A stretch of DNA of 64,000 bases from JANJTY01 sp038257155 (lineage in GTDB: Bacteria > Pseudomonadota > Gammaproteobacteria > Xanthomonadales > Xanthomonadaceae), in NCBI GenBank assembly GCA_038257155.1, contig JBBSJP010000001.1:1-64000 (forward strand), in the 5' to 3' direction. Within the stretch, counting starts at the first letter, position 1. Every line of letters begins with the position of its first letter. Below the pieces are notes generated by a model that was not told where the DNA came from, made no database searches, and saw nothing but the letters and a program-made list of their open reading frames with translations. Positions 27,242 through 35,891 of this stretch are shown here, one piece after another. Position numbers and translations under genes: made by a program.

Positions 27242-28171
27242 ATGAGTTCTTCAGAATCCTACCCTCGCGATCTGCGCGGCTATGGCCGCCACCCGCCACA
27301 CCCGCAGTGGCCGGGCAAGGCGCGCATCGCCCTGCAGTTCGTACTCAATATCGAAGAAGGCGGCGAGAACTGCGTCCTGCATGGGGATCCGGGCAGCGAA
27401 CAGTTCCTATCCGAGATCATCGGCGCTGCCAGCTTTCCGGATCGCCACCTCAGCATGGAGTCGATCTACGAGTACGGCACGCGCGTCGGAGCCTGGCGCA
27501 TCCTGCGCGAGTTCGAACGCCGCAGCCTGCCGCTGAGTGTGTTCGGCGTCGCCATGGCGCTGCAGCGCACCCCGGAACTGGCCGCCGCCTGCACCGAACT
27601 GGGCCACGAGATCGCCTCGCACGGCTGGCGTTGGATCCACTACCAGACCATGCCCGAGGACGAGGAGCGCGAACACCTGCGCCGCGCCGTGCAGATCCAC
27701 ACCGAAGTCACCGGCAGCGCACCGCTCGGCTGGTACACCGGGCGCGACAGTCCCAACACGCGCCGTCTGGTGGTCGAGCACGGCGGTTTCGAGTACGACT
27801 CGGATTACTACGGCGACGAGCTGCCATTCTGGACCACGGTGCAATGCAGCGACGGTCGTGCGCTGCCGCATCTGGTGGTGCCGTACGCCCTCGACAGCAA
27901 TGACATGCGCTTCGCTACGCCGCAGGGCTTCAACACGGCCACGCAATTCTTCGAATACCTGCGCGACAGCTTCGACGTGCTCTACGCGGAGGGCGACAGC
28001 GCGCCGCGCATGCTCTCGATCGGCATGCACGCGCGGCTGCTTGGCCGGCCGGGGCGATTCATCGCCCTGCAGCGTTTCCTCGACCATGTGGCGCGACATG
28101 ATCGGGTCTGGGTCTGCCGCCGCATCGACATCGCGCGGCACTGGCGCGCACATTTTCCGCCGCCGGCATGA
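27242..28171 (+). CDS. puuE: Allantoinase PuuE (polysaccharide-deacetylase fold)
   Basis: A 309-residue NodB-fold allantoinase, opening the allantoin ring to allantoate; this type does not need the metal-dependent amidohydrolase fold. Family features include IALQFVLNIEEGGENCVLHG, YEYGTRVGAWRILREFERR, HEIASHGWRWIHYQ and SIGMHARLLGRPGR. The start ATG 27242 was chosen because the conserved sequence begins right after it. It heads an ureide operon with uraD, alc and allA. A perfect inverted repeat lies in the 157-bp gap to uraD. Confidence 0.9.
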   Translation: MSSSESYPRDLRGYGRHPPHPQWPGKARIALQFVLNIEEGGENCVLHGDPGSEQFLSEIIGAASFPDRHLSMESIYEYGTRVGAWRILREFERRSLPLSVFGVAMALQRTPELAAACTELGHEIASHGWRWIHYQTMPEDEEREHLRRAVQIHTEVTGSAPLGWYTGRDSPNTRRLVVEHGGFEYDSDYYGDELPFWTTVQCSDGRALPHLVVPYALDSNDMRFATPQGFNTATQFFEYLRDSFDVLYAEGDSAPRMLSIGMHARLLGRPGRFIALQRFLDHVARHDRVWVCRRIDIARHWRAHFPPPA

Positions 28172-28189
28172 GTTCAAAGCCCCAGAGCC

Positions 28190-28244
28190 GGTGCGCCAAG
28201 GCGCACCCTACGACGGTGGCCCGTAGGGTGCGCCTTGGCGCACC
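28190..28244. repeat. Perfect 23-bp inverted repeat inside the ureide cluster
   Basis: Arms 28190-28212 and 28222-28244 are exact reverse complements (cores GGTGCGCCAAGGCGCACC) with a 9-bp loop. It is a long GC-rich hairpin between puuE and uraD and could terminate or protect the transcript. A single arm occurs at 134-151. Confidence 0.85.
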
Positions 28245-28328
28245 GTTGCGCACGGCCTCGTTCTTGCCCTTCATCGAAACTAACCGCGGTGAGGCAAATC
28301 GCGGGCGTGGCTTACATCCGGAGGCCAC

Positions 28329-28841
28329 ATGACCTTGCAGCAACTCAATGCCTTGCCGCGCGACGGCTTCATCGCCGCCCTCGCCGACATCTTCGAACAC
28401 TCACCCTGGGTCGCCGAGCGCGTCGCCAAGCTGCGCCCATTTGCCAATGTCGAAGCCCTGCACGCGGCCATGTGCACAGCGATGCGCGCCGAAGGGCACG
28501 CCGCGCAGCTCGACCTGATCCGCGCCCATCCGCAGCTGGCCGGCAAGGCGGCGATCGCCGGCGAGCTCACCGAATCCTCGGCGCGCGAGCAGCAGGGCGC
28601 AGGACTGGACCGCTGTTCGGCGGAGGAGTTCGCCGAACTGACCCGCCTCAATGATGCTTACGTTGCGCGCTTCGACTTCCCCTTCATCGTGGCCGTCAAG
28701 GGCCATTCCCGACAAAGCATCCTGGCCGCAATGCGCGAGCGTCTGCCCCGTGACGCTGAAGCCGAGTTCGACGAGGCCCTGCAGCAGATCGAACGCATCG
28801 CCGGCTTCCGTCTCGCAGCTATGATGCGCAGCACTACCTGA
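28329..28841 (+). CDS. uraD: OHCU decarboxylase
   Basis: A 170-residue protein that converts 2-oxo-4-hydroxy-4-carboxy-5-ureidoimidazoline to S-allantoin, the last step of urate oxidation. Family motifs are EHSPWVAERV, RAHPQLAGK, LTESSAREQQGAGL and FDFPFIVAVKG; the His in AHPQL and Glu in SAREQ are the expected catalytic residues. The segment before the allantoicase is 13 bp. No urate oxidase or HIU hydrolase gene is in the window, so earlier steps must be encoded elsewhere. Confidence 0.92.
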   Translation: MTLQQLNALPRDGFIAALADIFEHSPWVAERVAKLRPFANVEALHAAMCTAMRAEGHAAQLDLIRAHPQLAGKAAIAGELTESSAREQQGAGLDRCSAEEFAELTRLNDAYVARFDFPFIVAVKGHSRQSILAAMRERLPRDAEAEFDEALQQIERIAGFRLAAMMRSTT

Positions 28842-28854
28842 GCGAACTCCACGC

Positions 28855-29865
28855 ATGGCCCTGACCATCCTCGATCCCGACGCGCCCGCCTTCGTGCAGC
28901 AGTACGTCAATCTGGCCGACGCCCGCCTCGGCGCCGCCGCGCTGGACTGCAGCGACGACTTCTTCGCCGATCGCCAGCGCATGCTCAATCCGCAGCCGGC
29001 CGTGTTCGTTCCCGGCAAGTACGACAGCAATGGCAAGTGGATGGACGGCTGGGAAAGCCGGCGCAAACGCGGACCCGGACACGACTGGTGCGTGGTGCGT
29101 CTGGCGCGACCGGCACGCCTGCGCGGCGTCGATCTCGATACCAGCCACTTCACCGGCAATTACCCGCCGGCGGCTTCGATCGAAGCCTGCTGTGTCGCGG
29201 ACGGCGATCCGGATGTGAACACCACATGGTTTCCGCTACTGCCGGTGGTGGAGCTGCAGGGCAATGCGCACCACTATCACGCGCTCGATAGCGATTCCGA
29301 GGTGAGTCATGTGCGGGTCAATCTGCTGCCGGACGGCGGCCTGGCCCGCCTGCGGCTGTATGGCGTGCCGCGCTTCGACGCCGCAGCTCGCGGTGCAGAT
29401 GATCTGATCGACCTGGTTGCGGCGCTCAATGGCGGCACCGTGGTGGCGGCGAACAATCAGCACTTCGGTCTCGCCAGCAGCCTGCTGCTGCCGGGTCGTG
29501 GCGTGGACATGGGCGACGGCTGGGAAACCCGGCGCCGGCGCGAGCCGGGTAGCGACTGGTGCATTCTGGCCTTGGCGCGACCGGGGATCATCGAGGCGAT
29601 CGAGGTCGACACCGCTCACTTCAAGGGCAACTTCCCGGCGTCCTGTTCAATCCAGGCGTCACAGGTACGTGAGGCTACGCCCACGTCGCTGATCACCCAG
29701 TCGATGTTCTGGCCCGACCTGCTGCCTGCCCAACCGCTGTCGGCCGACGCGCAGCACCAGTACCGCCAACAGATTCAGGCACTGGGCGTGGTCAGCCACG
29801 TGCGTTTCAACATCCATCCTGATGGCGGCGTCTCGCGCCTGCGCTTGCGCGGCCGACCGGCGTGA
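28855..29865 (+). CDS. alc: Allantoicase
   Basis: A 336-residue allantoicase that splits allantoate into ureidoglycolate and urea. It consists of two homologous halves, each with the signature DGWESRRKRGPGHDWCVVRLA (first half, in two parts) and its counterpart GDGWETRRRREPGSDWCILALA, followed by VDLDTSHFTGNYP / VDTAHFKGNFP. Overlaps allA by the GTGA junction at 29862-29865, implying translational coupling. Confidence 0.93.
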   Translation: MALTILDPDAPAFVQQYVNLADARLGAAALDCSDDFFADRQRMLNPQPAVFVPGKYDSNGKWMDGWESRRKRGPGHDWCVVRLARPARLRGVDLDTSHFTGNYPPAASIEACCVADGDPDVNTTWFPLLPVVELQGNAHHYHALDSDSEVSHVRVNLLPDGGLARLRLYGVPRFDAAARGADDLIDLVAALNGGTVVAANNQHFGLASSLLLPGRGVDMGDGWETRRRREPGSDWCILALARPGIIEAIEVDTAHFKGNFPASCSIQASQVREATPTSLITQSMFWPDLLPAQPLSADAQHQYRQQIQALGVVSHVRFNIHPDGGVSRLRLRGRPA

Positions 29866-30359
29866 AAAAGCTGCCACTTCGGACGCTGAGCCGCGAGGCG
29901 TTCGCCGCCTTCGGCGATGTGATCGAAGCCGCTTCCGCACGCGACAGGTTCCAGATCAACGACGGCACTGCGCAGCGCTTCCACGACCTGGCCCGCATCG
30001 ACACCGCCAGCGAGGGCGGCCATCCCGCGCTCAGCCTGTTCCGCGCCCAGCCGCGCGAGCTGCCGTTTGCCATCGAAATGCTCGAGCGTCACCCGCTCGG
30101 TAGTCAGGCCTTCGTGCCGCTAAGGGGTGCGCGCTATATCGTCGTAGTGGCCGCGCATCCCGAAGCCGAACCGCAGGCCTTCCTGGTCGACGCCGGCCAG
30201 GGCGTGAACTACCGCCCGGGCGTCTGGCACCACCCCTTGATTGCGCTCGACCTGATCAGCGACTTCCTGGTCATCGACCGTGCCGGGCCGGGCAAGAACT
30301 GCGATGAGGTGGCACTGGCACAGCGTTGGGTGATTGAAGCTTCTGCTGCGAGCGCTTGA
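29862..30359 (+). CDS. allA: Ureidoglycolate lyase
   Basis: A 165-residue cupin-type enzyme that releases urea from ureidoglycolate, giving glyoxylate. Recognisable segments are AFAAFGDVIEA near the N-terminus, SLFRAQP, MLERHPLGSQAFVPL and the metal-proximal VNYRPGVWHHPLIAL. The GTG start overlaps the alc stop. Together with alc it produces two urea per allantoin; no urease is seen in this window. Confidence 0.9.
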   Translation: MKKLPLRTLSREAFAAFGDVIEAASARDRFQINDGTAQRFHDLARIDTASEGGHPALSLFRAQPRELPFAIEMLERHPLGSQAFVPLRGARYIVVVAAHPEAEPQAFLVDAGQGVNYRPGVWHHPLIALDLISDFLVIDRAGPGKNCDEVALAQRWVIEASAASA

Positions 30360-30565
30360 GTCGTGCAGCGACGCAGCCGGTGAGGCGAGTTCGACCAGAC
30401 TCGCTGGCGCGCGCTTCATGCGCCAAACCCGATCATTCCCGGTGATGCGATGGTGCGCAGGCACACTGCGCGGGCGCTGATGAAGGTCCATCTTCGGCCG
30501 CGAAGGCTTCGGAACACACACGACCCCGCTACTTGCCTGGTCGTAGAAGAGTTCGAATAGACTTG

Positions 30566-31342
30566 ATGCCATTCCTTTCATCCGACGCCATGCCTCGTCC
30601 GTCCAAGGCTTCAATCATCGGCAGCCCCTTCCTCGAAACCATGGGACTGAACGAAGAACGCGTCGTGGCAGACACCTATCCGTTCACGCTACGGTCGATC
30701 ATGCGTGGGCTGCCGCTGACATTCACCACGCCAGTGACGTTCCTGGTGGGCGAGAACGGTTCTGGCAAGTCAACTCTGCTCGAAGCTCTCGCCTGGGCTC
30801 TGGGTTTCAGCGACCAGGGTGGCGATCGTGCCAATTCCTACGTCGATGGTGCGGACGGCCACCTCCTGGGTCGAGCCCTGGCCCTTGGATGGCGCAAGAG
30901 AGTCTCCGGCGGCTTCTTTTTGCGCGCCGAGACGTTCTTCAATTACGCGCGATACCTGGAGGACGCGGGCAGCCCGTTCGGGCTCTACGATGGCATCCCG
31001 CTGAACCAGCGCTCGCACGGCGAGGCCTTTTTGGCATTGTTCCAGAATCGGTTTGAAGACGGGACATACCTGCTCGATGAACCAGAGGCGGCGTTGTCAC
31101 CCAGTCGCCAGCTGACGTTTCTCTCGGTACTTCACGATCTTGCCCGGACCCGTGCGGCGCAATTGATCATCGCCACGCATTCACCCATTCTGCTGACGCT
31201 TCCCGGTGCGCGTGTGATGAGTTTCAGCGATGACGGGATCGAAGAAGTCGACTATCGGAGCACTGAACACTTCAGACTCTCCAGGGACTTCCTCAATGCG
31301 CCGGAACGCTACTTTCGCCACCTCTTTGATGCCGACGAGTAA
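30566..31342 (+). CDS. ABC/SMC-type ATPase (COG3910-like predicted ATPase)
   Basis: A 258-residue soluble ATPase. Walker A is VGENGSGKSTLLEALA; the signature-like RSHGEAFLALF replaces the ABC LSGGQ motif; Walker B with following Glu is TYLLDEPEAALSPSRQ; the switch His is IIATHSPILLTLPG. This is the layout of stand-alone OLD/RecF-like ATPases (COG3910), whose role is not firmly established. The start is uncertain (ATG 30566 or ATG 30590; neither has a good ribosome-binding site). It converges with the ClpS-AAA+ gene, 9 bp between stops. By eye the codon use is less GC-rich than in the neighbours, hinting at transfer. Confidence 0.75.
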   Translation: MPFLSSDAMPRPSKASIIGSPFLETMGLNEERVVADTYPFTLRSIMRGLPLTFTTPVTFLVGENGSGKSTLLEALAWALGFSDQGGDRANSYVDGADGHLLGRALALGWRKRVSGGFFLRAETFFNYARYLEDAGSPFGLYDGIPLNQRSHGEAFLALFQNRFEDGTYLLDEPEAALSPSRQLTFLSVLHDLARTRAAQLIIATHSPILLTLPGARVMSFSDDGIEEVDYRSTEHFRLSRDFLNAPERYFRHLFDADE

Positions 31343-31351
31343 TCCCAGCGA

Positions 31352-32986
31352 TCATTCGGTTGCCGCGCTCTCATCCCTGCCACCACCCAGCAGTCGCAGA
31401 CTCAAACCATCGCGCTCGGACAACACTTCGTTCAGCACGGCGTGAAAGTCCTCGGTTTCGACTCGTCCTGGATGCCCTGCGCTGATCGATTGCTGAGCGA
31501 GGCGACGAGCGACTTCCTTGATGAATGCTGCACTCACCCCCTCGGTACGCTCGATGAGCTGCTCGAATGCGCCCGGCTCGAAGTTCAGCGACCCACCGTA
31601 AAGTCGCAGCAGCTGGGTTCGACAGGTGGCGTCCGGAACCGGGACTTCAATGGCATGGTCAATGCGACCCGGACGTTGGATCAATGCAGCCTCCAAGGTC
31701 TGCGGTCGGTTGGTAGTCATGATGACGAACATCTCGGTATCGGGCCGCAGTCCATCCATTTCATTCAACAAACGATTGAGCATGACTTCGTCGCACGACG
31801 AATTCATGTCGTCGCGCTGACGTGCGATCAGATCCGCGTCCTCGATCACGATGATCGACGGCGCGAACAGCCGTGCGAGACGGAAGTAGAGGGCGACCAG
31901 ACCAATCTGCTCGGCAGTGACCAGGAAGGTGGTGTGATCCTGCAATCGCTGCGCCAGGTATCGAATCGTGTGGGTCTTGCCGGTTCCGGGCGGTCCGTAC
32001 AAGAGCACGCCCTTGCGGCCCGACTGGCCGAGTGCCTTCAACGCGCTACGCTCGGCGGCGAACCGAATGATGTGACGCTCGAGCGACTCCTTCACCCGCT
32101 CGGGCAGGATGAGTTCGTGCTCGGCGACCACTTCACGAAAGTGTACGGTCAAGGAGTTTGCAGCCAGGCCACGATAGGTCTCGCTCGCTTCCAGTGACAG
32201 CACCTTGCCACGATAGCTTCTGCCCTGGGCCACGGCGGACTCCATTGCCTCCAGCATCTCGCTCGTTTTCGCCGCCCCGGCCGCGCCCGGCGGCGCGAGA
32301 ACCTCCACGCTCAACTGGACACCTCCGGTGTGCTCTGAGCGCAGGTTCACCCAGACGGCCAAAGGTGCGGCCTGGTCGTCTATCAGCGAAAGACAGTTCG
32401 TCGCCAGACGAACGGGTTGCGCTTCTCCGATATCGATATCCTCGAACTGCAGCGCTCCCACCAACTTCGCGTTATCGCGTCCCGAGACGAGCGACGCCAT
32501 GTCGGAGGCGTCGTACTGATTCCGGCTGTGAATGCCTACGCGACGAGCGCCAGTCGTCATCGAGTCGATCGCCTTCTGAACATCCACGCGCAGATAGGCG
32601 GGAAACTCTCGCTTGACGATCACCAGAGCATCGGCGGGCCAGGCAGCGAAGTGGTCGGTCAGAACGTGGTGAGCCTTCTGGACACAGTGCACGGCGACAG
32701 GTGCGGCCTGTTCCGTCTCGTCCTCCAATTCAAAACGAAGCCTGTGGCACCCGTAGGAGGGCGCCAAGCGCACGATCTCGTCGCCTATTGATCGAGCGAT
32801 AGTCGGTGTCCACGGTCCCAACTTGGCACTGCCGTTCCTTGTGATGTGTCGCGCCCAGTTCTGCGCGTTCTCCTTGCCGAAGCCGACGCAACGGCGCAGC
32901 AGCTCGACTACCCCTTCGAACGAAGAATCATCATCGTCGAACAACGTGATATAGCGATCAGCAGCCCAGCCAGGGGTATCCTTCAT
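31352..32986 (-). CDS. ClpS-like domain fused to an AAA+ ATPase
   Basis: A 544-residue protein. Residues about 11-92 (RYITLFDDDDSSFEGVVELL onward) line up with the core of the protease adaptor ClpS without gaps by eye: the NDD of the N-degron pocket corresponds to DDD, the hydrophobic helix pattern is kept, and GPWT matches the ClpS GVFT turn; the pocket His is shifted two positions (ARHIT). Residues 93-290 are an unassigned linker domain. The AAA+ module has Walker A GPPGTGKT (331-338), Walker B IIVIEDAD, sensor-1 Asn426 in MTTNRP, and arginines in QRPGRID. Walker B reads ED rather than DE. The AAA+ part resembles a widespread uncharacterised ATPase family. It may deliver substrates to a protease or remodel proteins; this is inference. 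Confidence 0.7.
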   Translation of the reverse strand: MKDTPGWAADRYITLFDDDDSSFEGVVELLRRCVGFGKENAQNWARHITRNGSAKLGPWTPTIARSIGDEIVRLAPSYGCHRLRFELEDETEQAAPVAVHCVQKAHHVLTDHFAAWPADALVIVKREFPAYLRVDVQKAIDSMTTGARRVGIHSRNQYDASDMASLVSGRDNAKLVGALQFEDIDIGEAQPVRLATNCLSLIDDQAAPLAVWVNLRSEHTGGVQLSVEVLAPPGAAGAAKTSEMLEAMESAVAQGRSYRGKVLSLEASETYRGLAANSLTVHFREVVAEHELILPERVKESLERHIIRFAAERSALKALGQSGRKGVLLYGPPGTGKTHTIRYLAQRLQDHTTFLVTAEQIGLVALYFRLARLFAPSIIVIEDADLIARQRDDMNSSCDEVMLNRLLNEMDGLRPDTEMFVIMTTNRPQTLEAALIQRPGRIDHAIEVPVPDATCRTQLLRLYGGSLNFEPGAFEQLIERTEGVSAAFIKEVARRLAQQSISAGHPGRVETEDFHAVLNEVLSERDGLSLRLLGGGRDESAATE

Positions 32987-33670
32987 TTCGCAAGTAGACG
33001 GTTTGAGGGGATTCGGATTCTATCCTTGCAGCCGCAGGCGCAGGGGCGGCTCGACTGGGTCGGGTCCATCTTCCACGCGGGCGCAGTTGACCAACATGGA
33101 AACGAAACAGCAGGGCAACGGCGGGCAAGTTGGCGCCTGACAACGTCGGCTTCGGCCCGACAGCAATTGTCACCGGCCATCGACCATGGAACCCACGGAC
33201 ACCGACGGCCATCCCCAATCGATCCCCTACCTCTGACGCGATCATCCAGAATCAGAATCCTGGGGCGGCTTGGAAATTCGGAACCTCCGCTTCGAGTCGA
33301 GAGCTTTCGACCAGCCGGTCGCTGTGATTAGCAATCCGGGCTGTCAGAGTCGGTCGGGTTTTCCTGTCCCGCGGGTCGGATATGACACTGACGACGGCGA
33401 ACCGGGGCTCTGAAATCTCGCATCGGCCATTCGGAAAGCCCCGGGGAAGCCATAGAGCCGCAGTGAAGTCCTTGAATTCGGTGATCTATCGCGCTCGAAG
33501 CCATCGTGTTCACCCACCTGGGGCCGCAAGATGCCGTGACACCGAAGTCATGCCCCGGGCTGGCTTTCCGCAGAAGGCGGATTATTCTTGCGCATGGCCC
33601 CTGATGCCGCGCAGAGTTGTCTTCAGGCCGCGCGCCAACCCAGGGCAACTGGTTCGGAGGAGGAAACTGC
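32987..33670. other. 684-bp gene-free region upstream of the HD-GYP gene
   Basis: No frame with convincing codon use or family resemblance was found on either strand. The region holds a short GC-rich hairpin pair (CGGGGCT near 33403 with AGCCCCGG near 33437) and the strong ribosome-binding site GGAGGAGGAA just before 33671. It must contain the promoters of the divergent ClpS-AAA+ and HD-GYP genes, but no clear -35/-10 pair could be picked out. Confidence 0.5.
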
Positions 33671-35290
33671 ATGTCCGCCAAATCCGAGGTACTCGCCCGC
33701 CTGGAGGCGCTGACCCAGATCGGCGCCGCGTTGTCTTCTGAGCGCGATATCTCCTGTCTTCTGGAACGTATCGTCGAGGCAGCGCGCGAGTTTGCGGGTG
33801 CCGACGGCGGCACCCTGTATCTGGTTGAAGACGATCAGCTGGTGTTCGAGGTCGTGCGCAACGAGACGCTCGGTTACCGCATGGGTGGCCGGCATGGTTC
33901 CCCGATCAAGCTGCCGCCGATTCCGCTGTACCTGGTGGACGGCAGCCCAAACCACAGTGCCGTGGTGGCACACACGGCGCTGACCGGCGAGACCGTCAAC
34001 ATCGCCGACGCCTATATCGCGGAGGGCTATGACTTCTCCGGTACGCGCGCGTTCGACGCCAGCACGGGTTACCGGTCACGCTCGTTTCTGGCAGTGCCGA
34101 TGAAGGACCACACCGGCCGGGTAATCGGTGTGCTGCAGTTGCTCAACGCATGGAACGCAAAGCGCGAGCCCGAATCCTTTTCCCGCGAGGACCAGCAGTT
34201 GGTCGAGTCACTGGCCTCCCAGGCTGCGGTCGCACTGACCAACTGTCTGCTGGTCAAGCAGATGGCTGATCTGTTCGAGTCCCTGATCAATCTGATCAAC
34301 GTAGCGATTGACGAAAAGTCCCCGTATACCGGTGGCCACTGCGAGCGGGTTCCGGTGCTGACCATGTTGCTGGCCGAGGCGGCGGCACGCACCGGCGACG
34401 GCCCCTTGGCCGGCTTCCAGATGCACGAAACCGACCGTTACGAACTGAAGATCGCCGGGCTGCTGCACGACTGCGGCAAGATCACCACGCCGGTGCACGT
34501 GGTCGACAAGTCGACCAAGCTTGAGGCCTTGTTCGACCGCATTCACCTGATCGATACGCGGATCGAGGTGGTGTTGCGCGACGCCGAGATTACGCTGCTC
34601 AAGGGAGAGATCGACAAGGCTGTCTATGCGGCGCGTGTGAGCCAATTGCAGGCTGGTCGCGAAATGGTGCGCTGCTCCAACCTCGGCGGCGAGTTCATGG
34701 CCGACGAGCAGATTGCGGCGATCCGCGCGCTGGCGAAGCTGCAATGGCGTGCGCCGGACGGCCAACTGCAGCCCTTGCTTAGCGAAGAGGAGGAAATGAA
34801 CCTCTGCATCCGTCGCGGCACGCTCAACGAGGCCGAGCGCCAGATCATCAATCACCACATCGTCATGACCATCCGCATGCTCGAAGGCTTGCCATGGCCG
34901 GCGCATCTCGTGAACGTTCCCGAGTACGCGGGTGGCCACCACGAGCGCATGGATGGCCGGGGCTATCCGAAAGGCCTGACCCGCGAGCAAATGAGCGTCC
35001 CGGCGCGGGTCATGGGCATCGCTGACGTGTTCGAGGCACTTACCGCAGCTGACCGGCCTTACAAGCCTGCGAAGACCTTGTCGGAGTCGATCGGTATCCT
35101 CGGCCGGATGAAGCTTGAGCACCACATCGATCCAGACCTGTTCGAGGTGTTCCTGCGCGAACGCGTGTACCTGGATTACGCGACCCGGTTCCTCGCGGTT
35201 GAGCAGATCGACTTCATCGATTGGAACAAGGTGCCCGGCGTCGATCCGGAGCTGGCGGAGTACCTGATTCGCACCGAACCCGCGGTCTGA
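33671..35290 (+). CDS. GAF/HD-GYP domain cyclic-di-GMP phosphodiesterase
   Basis: A 539-residue protein starting at ATG 33671 behind GGAGGAGGAA. The GAF domain spans about 1-185 (SAKSEVLARLEALTQIGAAL ... LNAWNAKREPESFSREDQQL). The HD-GYP domain follows: helix ESLINLINVAIDEKSPYTGG, HD in LLHDCGKITTP, and the GYP signature HHERMDGRGYPKGL. The insertion between HD and GYP is longer than in RpfG. It should hydrolyse c-di-GMP and may sense a small ligand through GAF. It is monocistronic, with the metallopeptidase gene converging from the other side. Confidence 0.9.
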   Translation: MSAKSEVLARLEALTQIGAALSSERDISCLLERIVEAAREFAGADGGTLYLVEDDQLVFEVVRNETLGYRMGGRHGSPIKLPPIPLYLVDGSPNHSAVVAHTALTGETVNIADAYIAEGYDFSGTRAFDASTGYRSRSFLAVPMKDHTGRVIGVLQLLNAWNAKREPESFSREDQQLVESLASQAAVALTNCLLVKQMADLFESLINLINVAIDEKSPYTGGHCERVPVLTMLLAEAAARTGDGPLAGFQMHETDRYELKIAGLLHDCGKITTPVHVVDKSTKLEALFDRIHLIDTRIEVVLRDAEITLLKGEIDKAVYAARVSQLQAGREMVRCSNLGGEFMADEQIAAIRALAKLQWRAPDGQLQPLLSEEEEMNLCIRRGTLNEAERQIINHHIVMTIRMLEGLPWPAHLVNVPEYAGGHHERMDGRGYPKGLTREQMSVPARVMGIADVFEALTAADRPYKPAKTLSESIGILGRMKLEHHIDPDLFEVFLRERVYLDYATRFLAVEQIDFIDWNKVPGVDPELAEYLIRTEPAV

Positions 35291-35329
35291 TCGGGTGTCG
35301 CAGGGAAGGTCCGAGTCCAGATCCACTCG

Positions 35330-35821
35330 CTAATCGGCATCACGCTGCGTCAGATAGAGTCGCAGGTCGAACTCCAGCTGGTGGTAGTCCGGCTCGATGT
35401 GTGTGCACAGCTGATAGAACGACTTGTTGTGCTCGGCTTCTTTCAGGTGCGCCAGTTCATGCACCACGATCAGCTTCAGGAACTCGGCGGGCGCATCGCG
35501 GAACAGGCTGGCGATGCGAATCTCGCGGCTGGCCTTGAGCCTGTCGCCCTGCACTCGGGAAATGCTCGTGTGGGTGCCGAGGGCGTGCTTCATCACCTGC
35601 AGCTTGCTGTCGTACATCACCTTGCCCAGCGGCACCGATTTGCGCAGGTGCCGGTCTTTCAGCGCCTGCACATAGGCGTATAGCTGGCTGTCGTTGCGCA
35701 CGCTGTGAGACTGGCCATACCGGTCGGTCAGCATCGCGGCGAGTTGCCCTTGCTGGATCAACTCCTGCACGCGGGCCTGAATGTGCGGCGGGTAGCCAGC
35801 GAGGTATTTCAAGGCACGCAT
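35330..35821 (-). CDS. YgjP-like zinc metallopeptidase (DUF45/M48 type)
   Basis: A 163-residue protein from ATG 35821. It carries the zinc motif VVHELAHLKEAEHNKSFYQL (HExxH with the third His downstream), the pattern of the YgjP/SprT-like group. No signal peptide or membrane helix, so it is cytoplasmic. Family function is not established. It is divergent from the DUF2058 gene with 70 bp between starts. Confidence 0.85.
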   Translation of the reverse strand: MRALKYLAGYPPHIQARVQELIQQGQLAAMLTDRYGQSHSVRNDSQLYAYVQALKDRHLRKSVPLGKVMYDSKLQVMKHALGTHTSISRVQGDRLKASREIRIASLFRDAPAEFLKLIVVHELAHLKEAEHNKSFYQLCTHIEPDYHQLEFDLRLYLTQRDAD

Positions 35822-35891
35822 CGAAGAAACGATAAAGACGGCGGGGACGACAGGTATGATGGAGCGGATCTGCCGAACAAGAAACCGCGAC

